From NCBI RefSeq assembly GCF_018129965.1, contig NZ_JAFCKW010000013.1, forward strand, positions 62,001-126,000: a stretch of 64,000 nt of DNA, read 5' to 3'. The notes under the pieces are model-generated. The model was given only the letters and a program-made list of their open reading frames with translations. It had not been told where the DNA came from and searched no databases. The stretch is from Bradyrhizobium diazoefficiens. Its GTDB lineage: Bacteria > Pseudomonadota > Alphaproteobacteria > Rhizobiales > Xanthobacteraceae. Every line of letters starts with the position of its first letter. Within the stretch, counting starts at the first letter, position 1. Below are positions 16,835 through 26,225 of the stretch, piece after piece. Both the position numbers and the translations under genes were made by a program.

Positions 16835-17746
16835 ATGTCCAAAACCATTGCGATCCTCGCGCCCGGTGCCATGGGGGCCGCAGTGGCCCGCCGCCTCACA
16901 GAGAACGGCGTGCGCGTGCTGACGTCGCTGAAAGGACGAAGCGAGGCCACGCTGAAGCGTGCCGCCGATGCCGGCATGGTCGGCGCGGATGATGACGCCA
17001 TCGCGGAGGCCGACATCATCCTGTCGATCGTGCCGCCCGGCGAGGCGGTCGCGCTGGCCGAACGCCTGTCGGCCTTGATCGCCCCGCGTGGGAAAAAGCC
17101 GGTCGTGGTCGATTGTAACGCCGTCAATGTCGACACCGTGCAGCGGATCGCGACGATCATCGGCTCGGCGCAGGCACCGTTCGTCGATGGCGGCATCATC
17201 GGCTTCCCGCCGCAGCCCGGCGGCAAGAGCCCGGCGTTCTATATGTCCGGCGAGCACGCCAGTGACGTGGTGGTGCTGAAAGAGTTCGGGCTCGACGTGC
17301 GGATCGTGGCCGGACCGGTCGGTGCGGCTTCCGCGCTCAAGATGTCCTATGCCGGCATCGTCAAGGGCCTCGCCGGCATCGGCTCGGCGATGGTGGTTGC
17401 GGCAACGAAGGCGGGCGCGGCGGACGCGCTACGCGACGAACTGGCATTGAGCCAGCCGGCCGTTCTGGCGCGGCTCGAAGTCGCGCTGCCGGACATGCTT
17501 CCAAAAGCCTATCGCTGGGTCGCGGAGATGCGGGAGATTTCCGGCTTCCTTGGACCCGATCACCCCGCCAGCCAGATCTACGAGGGTTTTGCGCGCTGGT
17601 TCGAGCATCTGGCGGATGACGTGAAAGGCGAGGCGGTCGATGCGGCGCTGCTGAAGGCATTTGCAGCCGGTATCGCGCAAAAAAATCCTGATCGTCAGCC
17701 AATCATTCACGCGTCGCCGGCTGAAATCGAATCCGGAAACCCCTGA
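16835..17746 (+). CDS. NAD(P)-dependent dehydrogenase of the beta-hydroxyacid type with DUF1932 C-terminus
   Basis: 303 residues from ATG 16835, with GGAG 7 nt upstream. N-terminal Rossmann fold (IAILAPGAMGAAVARRL), the SIVPPGEAVALAE segment, the substrate-loop equivalent DGGIIGFPPQPGGKS, and the conserved lysine region SALKMSYAGIVKG. The C-terminal helical domain matches the DUF1932 (6-phosphogluconate dehydrogenase C-like) group. The substrate is unknown; tartronate-type or hydroxyisobutyrate-like acids are possible. Cytoplasmic. Confidence 0.85.
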   Translation: MSKTIAILAPGAMGAAVARRLTENGVRVLTSLKGRSEATLKRAADAGMVGADDDAIAEADIILSIVPPGEAVALAERLSALIAPRGKKPVVVDCNAVNVDTVQRIATIIGSAQAPFVDGGIIGFPPQPGGKSPAFYMSGEHASDVVVLKEFGLDVRIVAGPVGAASALKMSYAGIVKGLAGIGSAMVVAATKAGAADALRDELALSQPAVLARLEVALPDMLPKAYRWVAEMREISGFLGPDHPASQIYEGFARWFEHLADDVKGEAVDAALLKAFAAGIAQKNPDRQPIIHASPAEIESGNP

Positions 17747-17906
17747 ATGTCCCGGGCGCGTCCCAGACGCACGATCAAGAGGGCCGGGGCAAATTGCATC
17801 CGTTCGGCCTCTATGACCGGCACACGCACCCTGTCGCGCATGGGCCCGAAGGATGCATGGAGTTGGCCGCGGCGAATGAGCAAGTCGTCTGAAGCCGATC
17901 CATCCG

Positions 17907-17988
17907 CGTCATCGTTGCGAGCGTAGCGAAGCAATCCCGAGTTTTCCGCAGAGAGACTCTGGATAGCTTCGCTGAGTTCGCCATGACG
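17907..17988. repeat. REP-like palindrome, GCGAGCGTAGCGAAGCAATC family
   Basis: Imperfect inverted repeat: left arm CGTCATCGTTGCGAGCGTAG, right arm ending GAGTTCGCCATGACG. It is a diverged copy of the element at 41472-41550. Such palindromes are frequent between Bradyrhizobium genes. It fills part of the 312-bp gap 17747-18058. The rest of that gap holds only an unremarkable frame of about 58 codons without a ribosome site, and presumably the promoter of the next gene. Confidence 0.75.
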
Positions 17989-18058
17989 GGGAGGAGACGT
18001 TGCGGGGCTCGTCTGTTATTGTCTCTGCGGACGCAACTCGTCTGCTATGGGAGTTCGA

Positions 18059-18988
18059 ATGAGACTGCTCGTCATCGGCGCAGGTGCGCTTGGAGGCTAT
18101 TATGGCGCTCGCGTGGTGCAGGCAGGTGGCGACGTCACTTTCCTGGTTCGCGCGAAGCGGGCCGAGCAATTGCGGCGGGACGGACTGCAGGTCGTAAGCC
18201 CGCATGGCAATTTTGCCGTGAAGCCGAAAGTCGTCATGGCTGACGATCTCAAGGACGCGTTCGACGTCGTCCTCGTCGGCGTGAAGGCTTACTCGCTCGA
18301 CGATGCCATGAGCCAGTTTGCGCCCGCCGTCGGCGACAGCACGATGATTTTGCCGATCCTCAACGGATTGAAGCATATCGACGCCCTGACCGCGCGGTTC
18401 GGCGCGAGCCGGGTCCTCGGCGGGCTCGCCAATGTCAGTGCCGGGCTCGATGCGGAGGGGCGTGTGGTCCAGTTCATGGCCAATCAGACCATCGTTTTCG
18501 GCGAAATCGAGGGGGCGCTGAGCGAGCGTGCGCTCGCGCTGGAGACGCTGCTCCACGTTTCCGGCATCGACGTGCGCGCCAGCGAAGCGATCATGCAGGA
18601 TATGTGGGAGAAATTTGTCCAGCTCACCACGCTCGCCGGCATCACCTGCCTGATGCGCGCCAGCATTGGCGACATCCTGGCCGTGCCGAACGGCGAGCAG
18701 GCGATCTTCCGCCTGTTCGCGGAATGCTGCGCCGTTGCAACCGCCTCGGGGTTTGAACCGCGTGCTCCGTTCATCGAGTTCGATCGAAAACTCTTCACGA
18801 CCCTGGACTCGCCGCTCAAGGCCTCGATGCTGCGCGATATCGAGCGCGGTTCGGTCACTGAGGCGGAGCACATTCTCGGCGATATGGCCAATCGGGCCCG
18901 TGGGCTCGGCATCGATACGCCGTTGCTGGATCTGGCCCGCGCACATGTCGCGGCCTATGAGATCGGGCGCCAAAGGGCAGCAGGCTAA
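18059..18988 (+). CDS. Ketopantoate reductase-like protein (ApbA/PanE family)
   Basis: 309 residues. ATG 18059 has GGGAG 6 nt upstream; ATG 18047 would put the ribosome site inside the frame. Rossmann motif VIGAGALGGYYGARV, the VGVKAYSLDDA segment and the C-terminal helical domain starting at MWEKFVQLTTLAG identify the family. The lysine of WEKF is in the catalytic position, but the downstream asparagines usual in true PanE are replaced (TTLAGITCLMRA). The substrate may therefore be another 2-keto acid rather than ketopantoate. Its stop overlaps that of recG by 4 bp. Confidence 0.85.
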   Translation: MRLLVIGAGALGGYYGARVVQAGGDVTFLVRAKRAEQLRRDGLQVVSPHGNFAVKPKVVMADDLKDAFDVVLVGVKAYSLDDAMSQFAPAVGDSTMILPILNGLKHIDALTARFGASRVLGGLANVSAGLDAEGRVVQFMANQTIVFGEIEGALSERALALETLLHVSGIDVRASEAIMQDMWEKFVQLTTLAGITCLMRASIGDILAVPNGEQAIFRLFAECCAVATASGFEPRAPFIEFDRKLFTTLDSPLKASMLRDIERGSVTEAEHILGDMANRARGLGIDTPLLDLARAHVAAYEIGRQRAAG

Positions 18989-21093
18989 CCGGCGCCGATC
19001 AGCGGGATCGCTTCGTCCCGCTCGTAGAGATACAGCAGGCAGCGCAGCGCCTCGCCGCGCTCGCCCTTGAGCTTCGGATCGTCCTTGAGGATCCGCAGCG
19101 CCTCGTCGCGCGCCTGGGTGATGAGCTGGCCGTGGACCTCCGAGCGCGCGATGCGGTAGCCGGGCAGGCCGCTCTGGCGCACGCCGAGCACGTCGCCTTC
19201 GCCGCGCAGCTTCAGATCTTCCTCGGCGATGCGAAAGCCGTCGGTGGTCTCGCGGATCACCTTCAGCCGCGCCTTCGACATCTCGCCGAGCGGCTCGGAA
19301 TAGAGCAGCAGGCAGGTCGAGGCTTCGGAGCCGCGCCCGATGCGGCCGCGCAACTGATGCAACTGGGCGAGGCCGAAACGCTCGGCGTTCTCGATCACCA
19401 TGATGGTGGCGGCCGGCACGTCGACGCCAACCTCGACCACGGTGGTCGCAACCAGAAGGCCGATCTCGTGGGCGGCGAATTGGCCCATCACGCGGTCTTT
19501 TTCCGTGCCCTTCATCTGGCCGTGGACGAGGCCGACACGATCGCCGAACCGCTTCTGCAGGCTCTCGAAGCGTTTCGTCGCGTTGGTCAGGTGCTCGGTT
19601 CCCTCCGCCTCGGATTCCTCGACCAGCGGGCAGATCCAGTAGACCAGTTTGCCGGCCTCGAGCGCGCGGCCGATGCTGTCGGTGACCTCGCCGAGACGGC
19701 TGATCGAGATGGTGCGGGTTTCGACCGGCTGGCGGCCGGCCGGCTTTTCGCGCAGTTCGCTGATGTCCATGTCGCCGAAATAGGTCAGCACCAGCGTGCG
19801 TGGGATCGGCGTTGCGCTCAGCACCAGCACGTCGACCGCTTCACCCTTCGACGTCAGCGCGAGGCGCTCGCGCACGCCGAAGCGATGCTGCTCGTCGACG
19901 ATGGCAAGCGCAAGATCATGGAAGGCCACGTCGTCCTGGATCAGCGCATGGGTGCCGACGAGGAGGTCGATCTCGCCGTCGGCCAGCTGCGCGAGAATCT
20001 CGCGCCGCTCCTTGCCTTTCTCGCGGCCGGTCAGGATCGCGACCCGCAGGCCGGCGCGCGCGGCGAGCGGCGCGATGGTCTTGATGTGCTGGCGCGCCAG
20101 GATTTCGGTCGGTGCCATCAGCGCGGCCTGTTTGCCGACCTCCGTGACGGCAGCGGCTGCCAGCAGCGCCACCACGGTCTTGCCCGAGCCGACGTCGCCC
20201 TGGAGCAGGCGCAGCATCCGCACCGGCTGCTGCAGATCGCTCGCGATGGCCGCAGCGGCGTCGCGCTGGGACTGCGTCAGGGCATAGGGCAGGGCGTCGA
20301 TGATCCTGCTGCGCAGGTGCCCGTCGCCGGCGTTGCGCACCCCGGCCGGGCGACGCAATTGCGCGCGGATCAGGCCGAGCGCGAGCTGTCCGGCGAGCAG
20401 CTCGTCGAAGGCGAGGCGCGACCAGTAGGGCCTGTCGGGCAGGATGTCCGTGAGCTCGACCGGCTGATGCACGCGGGTCAGCGCTTCCGTGATCGGCGAG
20501 AAATTGCAGCGGCGCATCACCTCCGGACTGATCCACTCGGGGAGGGCCGGCAGCTTCTGCAGGGCCTGGCCGACCGCGCGGCGGAGCGAGCCGAGCGCCA
20601 GGCCCACCGTCAGCGGGTAGACCGGATCGATCCCCGAGAGCTTCGAGATCGCCTCCTCGTCCAGCACCCGGTCGGGATGCACGATCTGCGGGATGCCGTC
20701 ATACATCTGCAGCGTACCGGAGACGTAGCGCTTCTCGCCGATCGGCAGCAGCTTTTCGACATAGCCGGGCTTGGCGCGGAAGAACGTCAACACGACGTCG
20801 CCGGTGTCGTCGCTGGCATAGACCAGATACGGCGCACGCGCGTTGCGCGGCGGGGGCGGGCGGTGACGGTCGATGGTGACCTCCAGCGTCACCATGGTTC
20901 CCTGGACGGCGTCGCGGACCTTTGGCCGTGCCCGGCGGTCGATCACCTGACTCGGCAGGTGCAGCAGAAGATCCACAAGCCGCGGCGTGTCGTTTCTACC
21001 AAGCAGGTATTGCAACAGCTTGTCCTGCTTCGGCCCGACCCCGGGCAGGCTGGTCACGGGTGCAAACAGCGGATTGAGCAGGCTTGGGCGCAT
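18985..21093 (-). CDS. recG: ATP-dependent DNA helicase RecG
   Basis: 702 residues, normal length. N-terminal wedge/OB region (FFRAKPGYVEKL, YVSGTLQMYDGIPQIVHPDR), Walker A GDVGSGKT (299-306), DEQH box (400-403), SATPIPRT motif III, and the C-terminal helicase motifs with QLRGRIGRG. It remodels stalled replication forks and branch-migrates Holliday junctions. Start ATG 21091-21093. Divergent from sdhE-mfd across 183 bp containing a short palindrome. Confidence 0.97.
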   Translation of the reverse strand: MRPSLLNPLFAPVTSLPGVGPKQDKLLQYLLGRNDTPRLVDLLLHLPSQVIDRRARPKVRDAVQGTMVTLEVTIDRHRPPPPRNARAPYLVYASDDTGDVVLTFFRAKPGYVEKLLPIGEKRYVSGTLQMYDGIPQIVHPDRVLDEEAISKLSGIDPVYPLTVGLALGSLRRAVGQALQKLPALPEWISPEVMRRCNFSPITEALTRVHQPVELTDILPDRPYWSRLAFDELLAGQLALGLIRAQLRRPAGVRNAGDGHLRSRIIDALPYALTQSQRDAAAAIASDLQQPVRMLRLLQGDVGSGKTVVALLAAAAVTEVGKQAALMAPTEILARQHIKTIAPLAARAGLRVAILTGREKGKERREILAQLADGEIDLLVGTHALIQDDVAFHDLALAIVDEQHRFGVRERLALTSKGEAVDVLVLSATPIPRTLVLTYFGDMDISELREKPAGRQPVETRTISISRLGEVTDSIGRALEAGKLVYWICPLVEESEAEGTEHLTNATKRFESLQKRFGDRVGLVHGQMKGTEKDRVMGQFAAHEIGLLVATTVVEVGVDVPAATIMVIENAERFGLAQLHQLRGRIGRGSEASTCLLLYSEPLGEMSKARLKVIRETTDGFRIAEEDLKLRGEGDVLGVRQSGLPGYRIARSEVHGQLITQARDEALRILKDDPKLKGERGEALRCLLYLYERDEAIPLIGAG

Positions 21094-21123
21094 CAGACGA
21101 ATCTAGGATCGTTTTCACGGGTC

Positions 21124-21146
21124 ATGCCCGGCTTTATGCCGGGCAT
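21124..21146. repeat. Short palindrome ATGCCCGGC / GCCGGGCAT
   Basis: Perfect 9-bp stem with a 5-nt loop (TTTAT) in the recG-sdhE divergent region. It shares the core TCATGCCCGG...CCGGGCATCCACG with the longer element at 37349-37437 and so belongs to the same repeat family. Confidence 0.65.
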
Positions 21147-21276
21147 CCACGGCTTTTTTGGTGTTCTGTAGAGTCGGCGAGCCATGCCGAATCGAGGGCT
21201 GACATGGTCGGTCCGAGTGGCTATACCACCGCGGCCCGGCACGTCCGGGCTTTCGGCGTTTGACTGGATCAGAGAC

Positions 21277-21567
21277 ATGACGGGAACGACACGATCGAGT
21301 AACGGGCTGGACGACCGCCGCAAGCGGCTTTTGTTCCGCTGCTGGCACCGCGGTACGCGCGAGATGGACCTGATCCTCGGCCGCTTCGCGGATGCCGAGA
21401 TCGCCAATCTATCCGACGCCGAATTGACCGAGCTCGAGACCCTGCTCGAAGTCAATGATCCCGATCTCTATGCCGCCATCACCGGCGACAAGGTGCTGCC
21501 AGCTGTTGCCAATCTGGCGCTGTTTGCCCGCATCAAGGCGTTTCCGATCACGGACGGCAATCTATGA
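21277..21567 (+). CDS. sdhE: Succinate dehydrogenase assembly factor SdhE (FAD assembly, Sdh5/YgfY type)
   Basis: 96 residues from ATG 21277; the longer in-frame start at 21184 overlaps the repeat and is not used. The helix-bundle signature RRKRLLFRCWHRGTREMD contains the conserved RG..E of SdhE, followed by the acidic helix LSDAELTELETLLEVNDPDL. SdhE assists covalent FAD attachment to SdhA of succinate dehydrogenase. The 3' end overlaps the mfd start by ATGA, so the two are translationally coupled; recG/sdhE/mfd is a known alphaproteobacterial gene order. Confidence 0.92.
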   Translation: MTGTTRSSNGLDDRRKRLLFRCWHRGTREMDLILGRFADAEIANLSDAELTELETLLEVNDPDLYAAITGDKVLPAVANLALFARIKAFPITDGNL

Positions 21568-24500
21568 AATCGGGTTTGAAGTCGCCGGCCGAGCTGCTCA
21601 CGCCCGGCCGCGCGCTGACGCTTGCCAATGTCGCCGAAGGCGCCGAGGGCCTCGTGATCTCCGATCTCGCGCGCGCCATCGCCGCGCGGCCGAAGAAGCC
21701 GGCGGTCAGCCTTGCCGTGGTCTGCCGTGACGGCGCGCGCATGCAGCAGCTCGAACGCGCGCTGCAATTCTTCGCGCCCGATCTGCCGGTGCTGCAGTTC
21801 CCGGCCTGGGATTGCCAGCCCTATGACCGCGTCTCGCCGCATGGCGGCATCCTCGCCCAGCGCCTGACGACGCTGGCGCGGCTCGCGCCCCTGACCGGCA
21901 GCGACAAGCCGCTGATCGTGCTGACCACGGTGAACGCCATCGTGCAGCGCGTTCCTGCGCGCGAGCTCGTCGCAGCGCAGGCGCTGTCGGTCGCGCCCGG
22001 CAACGTGGTGCCGATGGACACCATCGTCGCCTGGCTCGAGCACAACGGCTACAACCGTTCCTCGACCGTGCGCGAGCCCGGAGAATATGCCGTGCGCGGC
22101 GGTATCCTCGACCTGTTCCCGGCCGGCCTCGACCAGCCGGTCCGTTTCGATTTCTTCGGCGACAGCCTCGAGTCGATCCGCACCTTCGACGCCGAGACCC
22201 AGCGCACCATGCTCGACATGCGTGCGCTCGACCTCGTGCCGGTCTCCGAATTCCAGCTCGTCACCGACACCATCCGCCGCTTCCGCATGGGCTATGTCGC
22301 CGAGTTCGGCGCGCCCGAGCGCGACGATGCGCTCTACGAGGCCGTCAGCGAAGGCCGCCGCCATCCCGGCATGGAGCACTGGCTGCCGCTGTTCCAGGAC
22401 CGGATGGACACGCTGTTCGACTATCTGCACGGGGCCGCCGTCGCGATCGAGCCGCAGGCCGAGGATGCCGTTCGCGAGCGCTTCAAGCAGATCGTCGATT
22501 ACTTCCAGGCCCGCCGCGAGGCGATGGAGCATCCGGGCGGCGGCGCCATCTACAAGCCGCTGCCGCCGGACCGGCTTTATCTGACCGAGGACGAGTGGAC
22601 CAAGCGACTCGCGGACATCCCTCTGGCGCGGCTGACGCAGTTTTCCGTGCCGGCCGATGGCGCCAGCGTCGTCGATGCCGGCGCACGCAAGGGCCGCGAC
22701 TTCGCCCCGGAGCGCAACGACAGCACCGTCAACGTGTTCGAGGCCGTGGTCAGCCACATCATGGCGCTGCACGCGCAGCGCAAGAAGGTGGTGGTCACGC
22801 TGTGGAGCGAAGGCTCGCGCGACCGCATGACCTCGATGCTGCGCGACCACAAGCTGCCCCATACCACCAGTGTCAACAGCTGGCGCACGGTGCAGGCGAC
22901 CCCGCGCAACGAGACCATGCTCGCCGTGCTCGGTCTCGAAAGCGGCTTCGAGACCGACGAGATCGCCCTCATCAGCGAGCAGGACATCCTCGGCGACCGA
23001 CTGGTGCGGCCGCGCAAGGCCAGCCGCAAGCTCGACAATTTCATCTCGGAGGTGACGAGCCTTGCCGCCGGCGACATCGTCGTCCACGCCGATCACGGCA
23101 TCGGCCGCTTCGTCGGCCTGCAGACGCTCGATGTCGCCGGCGCGCCGCATGACTGTCTTGAGCTGCATTATGCCGCCGAGGCAAAACTGTTTCTGCCCGT
23201 CGAGAACATCGAGCTGTTGTCGCGCTACGGATCCGACCAGACCGCGGTGGAACTGGACCGCCTCGGTGGTTCCGGCTGGCAGACGCGCAAGGCGAAACTC
23301 AAGAATCGCATCCGCGAGATCGCGGGCGAGCTGATCAAGATCGCCGCTGCGCGCCATCTGCACGAGGCGCCCAAGCTGCTGGTGCAGCCGGGCATCTACG
23401 ACGAGTTCTGCGCACGCTTCCCCTATGATGAGACCGAGGACCAGCTCGGCGCCATTGAATCAACCCTGAAGGACCTTGAACTCGGTCGTCCCATGGACCG
23501 GCTGATCTGCGGCGACGTCGGCTTCGGCAAGACGGAAGTCGCGCTGCGCGCGGCCTTTGCGGTCGCGCTCGACGGCAAGCAGGTCGCGGTCGTGGTGCCG
23601 ACGACGCTGCTGGCGCGCCAGCATGCCAGAACCTTCACCGAGCGATTCAAGGGCTTTCCGGTGAACGTGGCGCAGGCCTCGCGGCTGATCCCGACCAAGG
23701 AGCTGAACTTGGTCAAGAAGGGCATCGCCGACGGATCCGTCGACATCGTCGTCGGCACCCACGCGCTGCTCGGCAAGGCGATCAAGTTCCGCGACCTTGG
23801 CCTCGTCATCGTCGACGAGGAGCAGCATTTCGGCGTCACCCACAAGGAGCGGCTCAAGGCGCTGCGCGCCGAGGTGCACGTGCTCACGCTGTCGGCGACG
23901 CCGATCCCGCGGACGCTGCAACTGGCGCTCACGGGCGTCCGCGAACTCTCGATCATCGCCTCGCCGCCGGTCGATCGCCTCGCGGTCCGCACCTTCGTCG
24001 CCCCGCACGATCCCCTGATGATCCGCGAGGCACTGCTGCGCGAGCGCTATCGCGGCGGCCAGGCGTTCTACGTGGTGCCGCGCATCGACGACCTCGCCGA
24101 GGTCAAGGATTTCCTCGACAAGAACGTGCCGGAGATGAAGGTCGCAGTCGCGCACGGGCAGATGCCGCCCGCGGTGATCGAGGACATCATGACGGCGTTC
24201 TACGACGGCAAGTTCGACATCCTGCTGTCCACCACGATCGTCGAGTCCGGCCTCGACATTCCCAACGCCAACACGCTGATCGTGCACCGCGCCGACATGT
24301 TCGGTCTCGCCCAGCTCTACCAGCTGCGCGGTCGCGTCGGCCGTTCCAAGCTTCGGGCCTATGCGCTGTTCACGCTGCCGGCGCAGCAGAAGATCACGGC
24401 GCAGGCCGAGCGCCGGCTCACCGTGCTGCAATCGCTGGAGACGCTCGGCGCGGGCTTCCAACTCGCCTCGCACGACCTCGACATCCGCGGCGCCGGCAAT

Positions 24501-25082
24501 CTGCTCGGCGAGGAGCAGTCCGGCCACATCAAGGAGGTCGGCTTCGAGCTCTACCAGTCGATGCTGGAGGAGGCGATCGTCAACCTCAAGGCCGGCGTGT
24601 CGGAGCCCGCGGCCGACCGATGGTCGCCGTCGATTACCATCGGCATGCCCGTGCTGATCCCGGAGGACTATGTCGGCGATCTCTCGGTGCGGTTGTCGCT
24701 GTACCGGCGGCTTGCCGATCTCGACACCGAGGAGGAGATCGAGAACTTCGGCGCCGAGATGCGCGACCGTTTCGGCGTGCTGCCGGACGAGGTGCGCTAT
24801 CTGTTCAAGGTCGCCGCCATCAAGGCGTTCTGCCGACAGGCCAATGTCGGGAAGATCGACGCCGGCCCGAAGGGCGCCGTCATCGCTTTCCGCGACAATT
24901 CCTTCGCGCATCCCGATCGTCTGGTGTCATTCATCCGCAGCTACGGCCAGGCGGCCAAGGTGCGGCCCGACATGAAGGTGGTGTTCCTGCAGGACTGGGA
25001 GACACCGGAAGACCGTCTCGCCGGCACCACCGAGATCATGCGCCAACTCGCGCACCTCGCGCAGAGCAAGAAGGCGGCGTAA
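21564..25082 (+). CDS. mfd: Transcription-repair coupling factor Mfd
   Basis: 1172 residues, full length. The UvrB-like N-terminus contains FPAWDCQPYDRVSPHGGI and REPGEYAVRGGILDLFP. An RNA polymerase-interacting domain starts near GDIVVHADHGIGRFVGL. Then come the translocase Walker A GDVGFGKT (650-657), DEEQ box (751-754), SATPIPRTLQLAL, QLRGRVGRS and the C-terminal TRCF domain. It removes RNA polymerase stalled at lesions and recruits UvrA. Starts within the sdhE stop (ATGA). Confidence 0.98.
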   Translation: MKSGLKSPAELLTPGRALTLANVAEGAEGLVISDLARAIAARPKKPAVSLAVVCRDGARMQQLERALQFFAPDLPVLQFPAWDCQPYDRVSPHGGILAQRLTTLARLAPLTGSDKPLIVLTTVNAIVQRVPARELVAAQALSVAPGNVVPMDTIVAWLEHNGYNRSSTVREPGEYAVRGGILDLFPAGLDQPVRFDFFGDSLESIRTFDAETQRTMLDMRALDLVPVSEFQLVTDTIRRFRMGYVAEFGAPERDDALYEAVSEGRRHPGMEHWLPLFQDRMDTLFDYLHGAAVAIEPQAEDAVRERFKQIVDYFQARREAMEHPGGGAIYKPLPPDRLYLTEDEWTKRLADIPLARLTQFSVPADGASVVDAGARKGRDFAPERNDSTVNVFEAVVSHIMALHAQRKKVVVTLWSEGSRDRMTSMLRDHKLPHTTSVNSWRTVQATPRNETMLAVLGLESGFETDEIALISEQDILGDRLVRPRKASRKLDNFISEVTSLAAGDIVVHADHGIGRFVGLQTLDVAGAPHDCLELHYAAEAKLFLPVENIELLSRYGSDQTAVELDRLGGSGWQTRKAKLKNRIREIAGELIKIAAARHLHEAPKLLVQPGIYDEFCARFPYDETEDQLGAIESTLKDLELGRPMDRLICGDVGFGKTEVALRAAFAVALDGKQVAVVVPTTLLARQHARTFTERFKGFPVNVAQASRLIPTKELNLVKKGIADGSVDIVVGTHALLGKAIKFRDLGLVIVDEEQHFGVTHKERLKALRAEVHVLTLSATPIPRTLQLALTGVRELSIIASPPVDRLAVRTFVAPHDPLMIREALLRERYRGGQAFYVVPRIDDLAEVKDFLDKNVPEMKVAVAHGQMPPAVIEDIMTAFYDGKFDILLSTTIVESGLDIPNANTLIVHRADMFGLAQLYQLRGRVGRSKLRAYALFTLPAQQKITAQAERRLTVLQSLETLGAGFQLASHDLDIRGAGNLLGEEQSGHIKEVGFELYQSMLEEAIVNLKAGVSEPAADRWSPSITIGMPVLIPEDYVGDLSVRLSLYRRLADLDTEEEIENFGAEMRDRFGVLPDEVRYLFKVAAIKAFCRQANVGKIDAGPKGAVIAFRDNSFAHPDRLVSFIRSYGQAAKVRPDMKVVFLQDWETPEDRLAGTTEIMRQLAHLAQSKKAA

Positions 25083-25158
25083 TCGCCTGCTTCGGTGCCG
25101 GAGACGACGCAGCGAAAGTGATGCGCAGCGGCGTCTAATCCGGCAATGAAATGATCCC

Positions 25159-25187
25159 TTGCGGAATGGCCGCATAGCGCCTATGTT
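25159..25187 (+). promoter_or_regulatory. Probable housekeeping promoter of the cold-shock gene
   Basis: TTGCGG (25159-25164), 17 bp, then TATGTT (25182-25187), a good match to alphaproteobacterial sigma-70 promoters. Transcription would start near 25194, leaving a 5' leader of about 135 nt before the csp ATG, as is common for cold-shock mRNAs. Confidence 0.55.
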
Positions 25188-25329
25188 CTGGCTATCGAGT
25201 TTCGGCCGAACGACTTGGCCTCGCCGCTTTTAAGCGCGCCTGACTGACGACCCTCCCTCCAGATCTCGACGACACCGAACGCGCTTTTCCGCGCGGTCAA
25301 ACGCTTATCTATCTCAAAGGACGACCCCC

Positions 25330-25539
25330 ATGACGACGGGAACTGTGAAGTGGTTTAACAGCCAAAAGGGTTTCGGCTTCATTCAGCCGGACCAGGGAAC
25401 CCAGGACGTTTTCGTTCATATCAGCGCCGTTGAACGCGCCGGCATGAACACCCTGAACGAAGGGCAGAAGGTTTCTTTTGAAATCGTTGCAGACCGCCGC
25501 ACCGGCAAGTCTGCTGCTGAAGATCTGCGCGCCGCATAG
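25330..25539 (+). CDS. Cold-shock protein, CspA family
   Basis: 69 residues, one cold-shock domain. RNP1 KGFGFI and RNP2 VFVHIS are intact, with the aromatic WFN near the start. A single-stranded RNA/DNA-binding chaperone of the cytoplasm. AAAGGA lies 8 nt before the ATG. The long leader and a strong terminator frame it as a monocistronic unit. Which csp paralogue it is cannot be said. Confidence 0.96.
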   Translation: MTTGTVKWFNSQKGFGFIQPDQGTQDVFVHISAVERAGMNTLNEGQKVSFEIVADRRTGKSAAEDLRAA

Positions 25540-25603
25540 GCTGCCGCAATCGACATGACGTTGCTTTGACCACGGATGTACTGGCAAAGCTTCGGATCTC
25601 TTG

Positions 25604-25635
25604 ACCCGCGACCGTTCATCGGCCGCGGGTTTTTT
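25604..25635 (+). terminator. Intrinsic terminator of the csp gene
   Basis: ACCCGCG / CGCGGGT stem, continued inside by CCG-TTCAT-CGG, with six T at 25630-25635; 65 bp after the csp stop. Confidence 0.88.
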
Positions 25636-25711
25636 GCGTATTCTGCCGCTGATTGCGAATTAAACCGGACAATGGCTCGCATTTCGCCGCGGGCATCCCC
25701 ATATGGTGTGA

Positions 25712-25882
25712 ATGGCAAATTGGCAGAAGTCGATCGCGCGACAAGCACCCATGACCAAGGCTGAGCTCCGCCTGATGCTGACCGAGGCGGTCCGCAATAC
25801 GCAGCCGGGCCTCGAGCCGAAGCAATTGTCGGGAAAGGTTCCCGCCGATCCACCGCCCGGGATCACCGCGCCGGTCCGCTAA
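25712..25882 (+). CDS. Very small hypothetical protein (56 aa)
   Basis: ATG 25712 opens a frame reading MANWQKSIARQAPMTKAELR and continuing through an amphipathic helix (LRLMLTEAVRNTQP) to a proline-rich end. ATG 25751, at residue 14, is an alternative start. Codon composition matches neighbouring genes. There is no clear Shine-Dalgarno, but the next gene follows after only 18 bp with a perfect one, suggesting a small operon. Function unknown. Confidence 0.5.
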   Translation: MANWQKSIARQAPMTKAELRLMLTEAVRNTQPGLEPKQLSGKVPADPPPGITAPVR

Positions 25883-25900
25883 GCCCCGGGAAGGAGCAGC

Positions 25901-26137
25901 ATGCGCAAATGTCCCCAGCCCACTTTACAAGAGATTGAAGAGGGGCCCCAGGCGGTGTCCTTTCAGATCGCGAATGGCAACGCGCGGCAGAGCTGCATTC
26001 TCCAGACCAGTTTCCCGACCAAGGTGCAGGCGCAGAGATATTTGCTGGCGAATTGGCCGGCCGTCGAGAAGATGGCGCGCGACGCTCTCGCAGTGGGAGC
26101 CATTGAAGACGGCCAGATCAAGCTGATGATGAGCTGA
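25901..26137 (+). CDS. Small hypothetical protein (78 aa)
   Basis: AAGGAG lies 4-5 nt before ATG 25901, a strong ribosome site. The product shows alternating strands (AVSFQIANG, SCILQTSF) and a helix (AQRYLLANWPAVEKMARDAL), ending IKLMMS; it is soluble, with two cysteines. It resembles small unannotated proteins of Bradyrhizobium in size and style, but I cannot name it. Confidence 0.75.
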   Translation: MRKCPQPTLQEIEEGPQAVSFQIANGNARQSCILQTSFPTKVQAQRYLLANWPAVEKMARDALAVGAIEDGQIKLMMS

Positions 26138-26225
26138 CGGGCCGACCGCGAACGTCAACAACTTTCAGTTTGCAACAGTGGTGGGCACGCCTCACTTTGC
26201 CCACCTTACGACAGCGAACTTGTAA

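Noticed and set aside
17707..17934. 75-codon minus-strand frame starting MLRYARNDD
   Set aside because: The start lies in the REP-like repeat, whose translation typically yields LRYARND; no ribosome site.
19132..21171. 679-codon plus-strand frame opposite recG
   Set aside because: Antisense shadow of recG. Its end runs through the repeat at 21124-21146, which gives the odd PGFMPGIHG tail.
21468..24911. Long minus-strand frames opposite mfd (631 and 483 codons)
   Set aside because: Shadow frames with R/H/D/G-rich composition and no signals; mfd is unambiguous.
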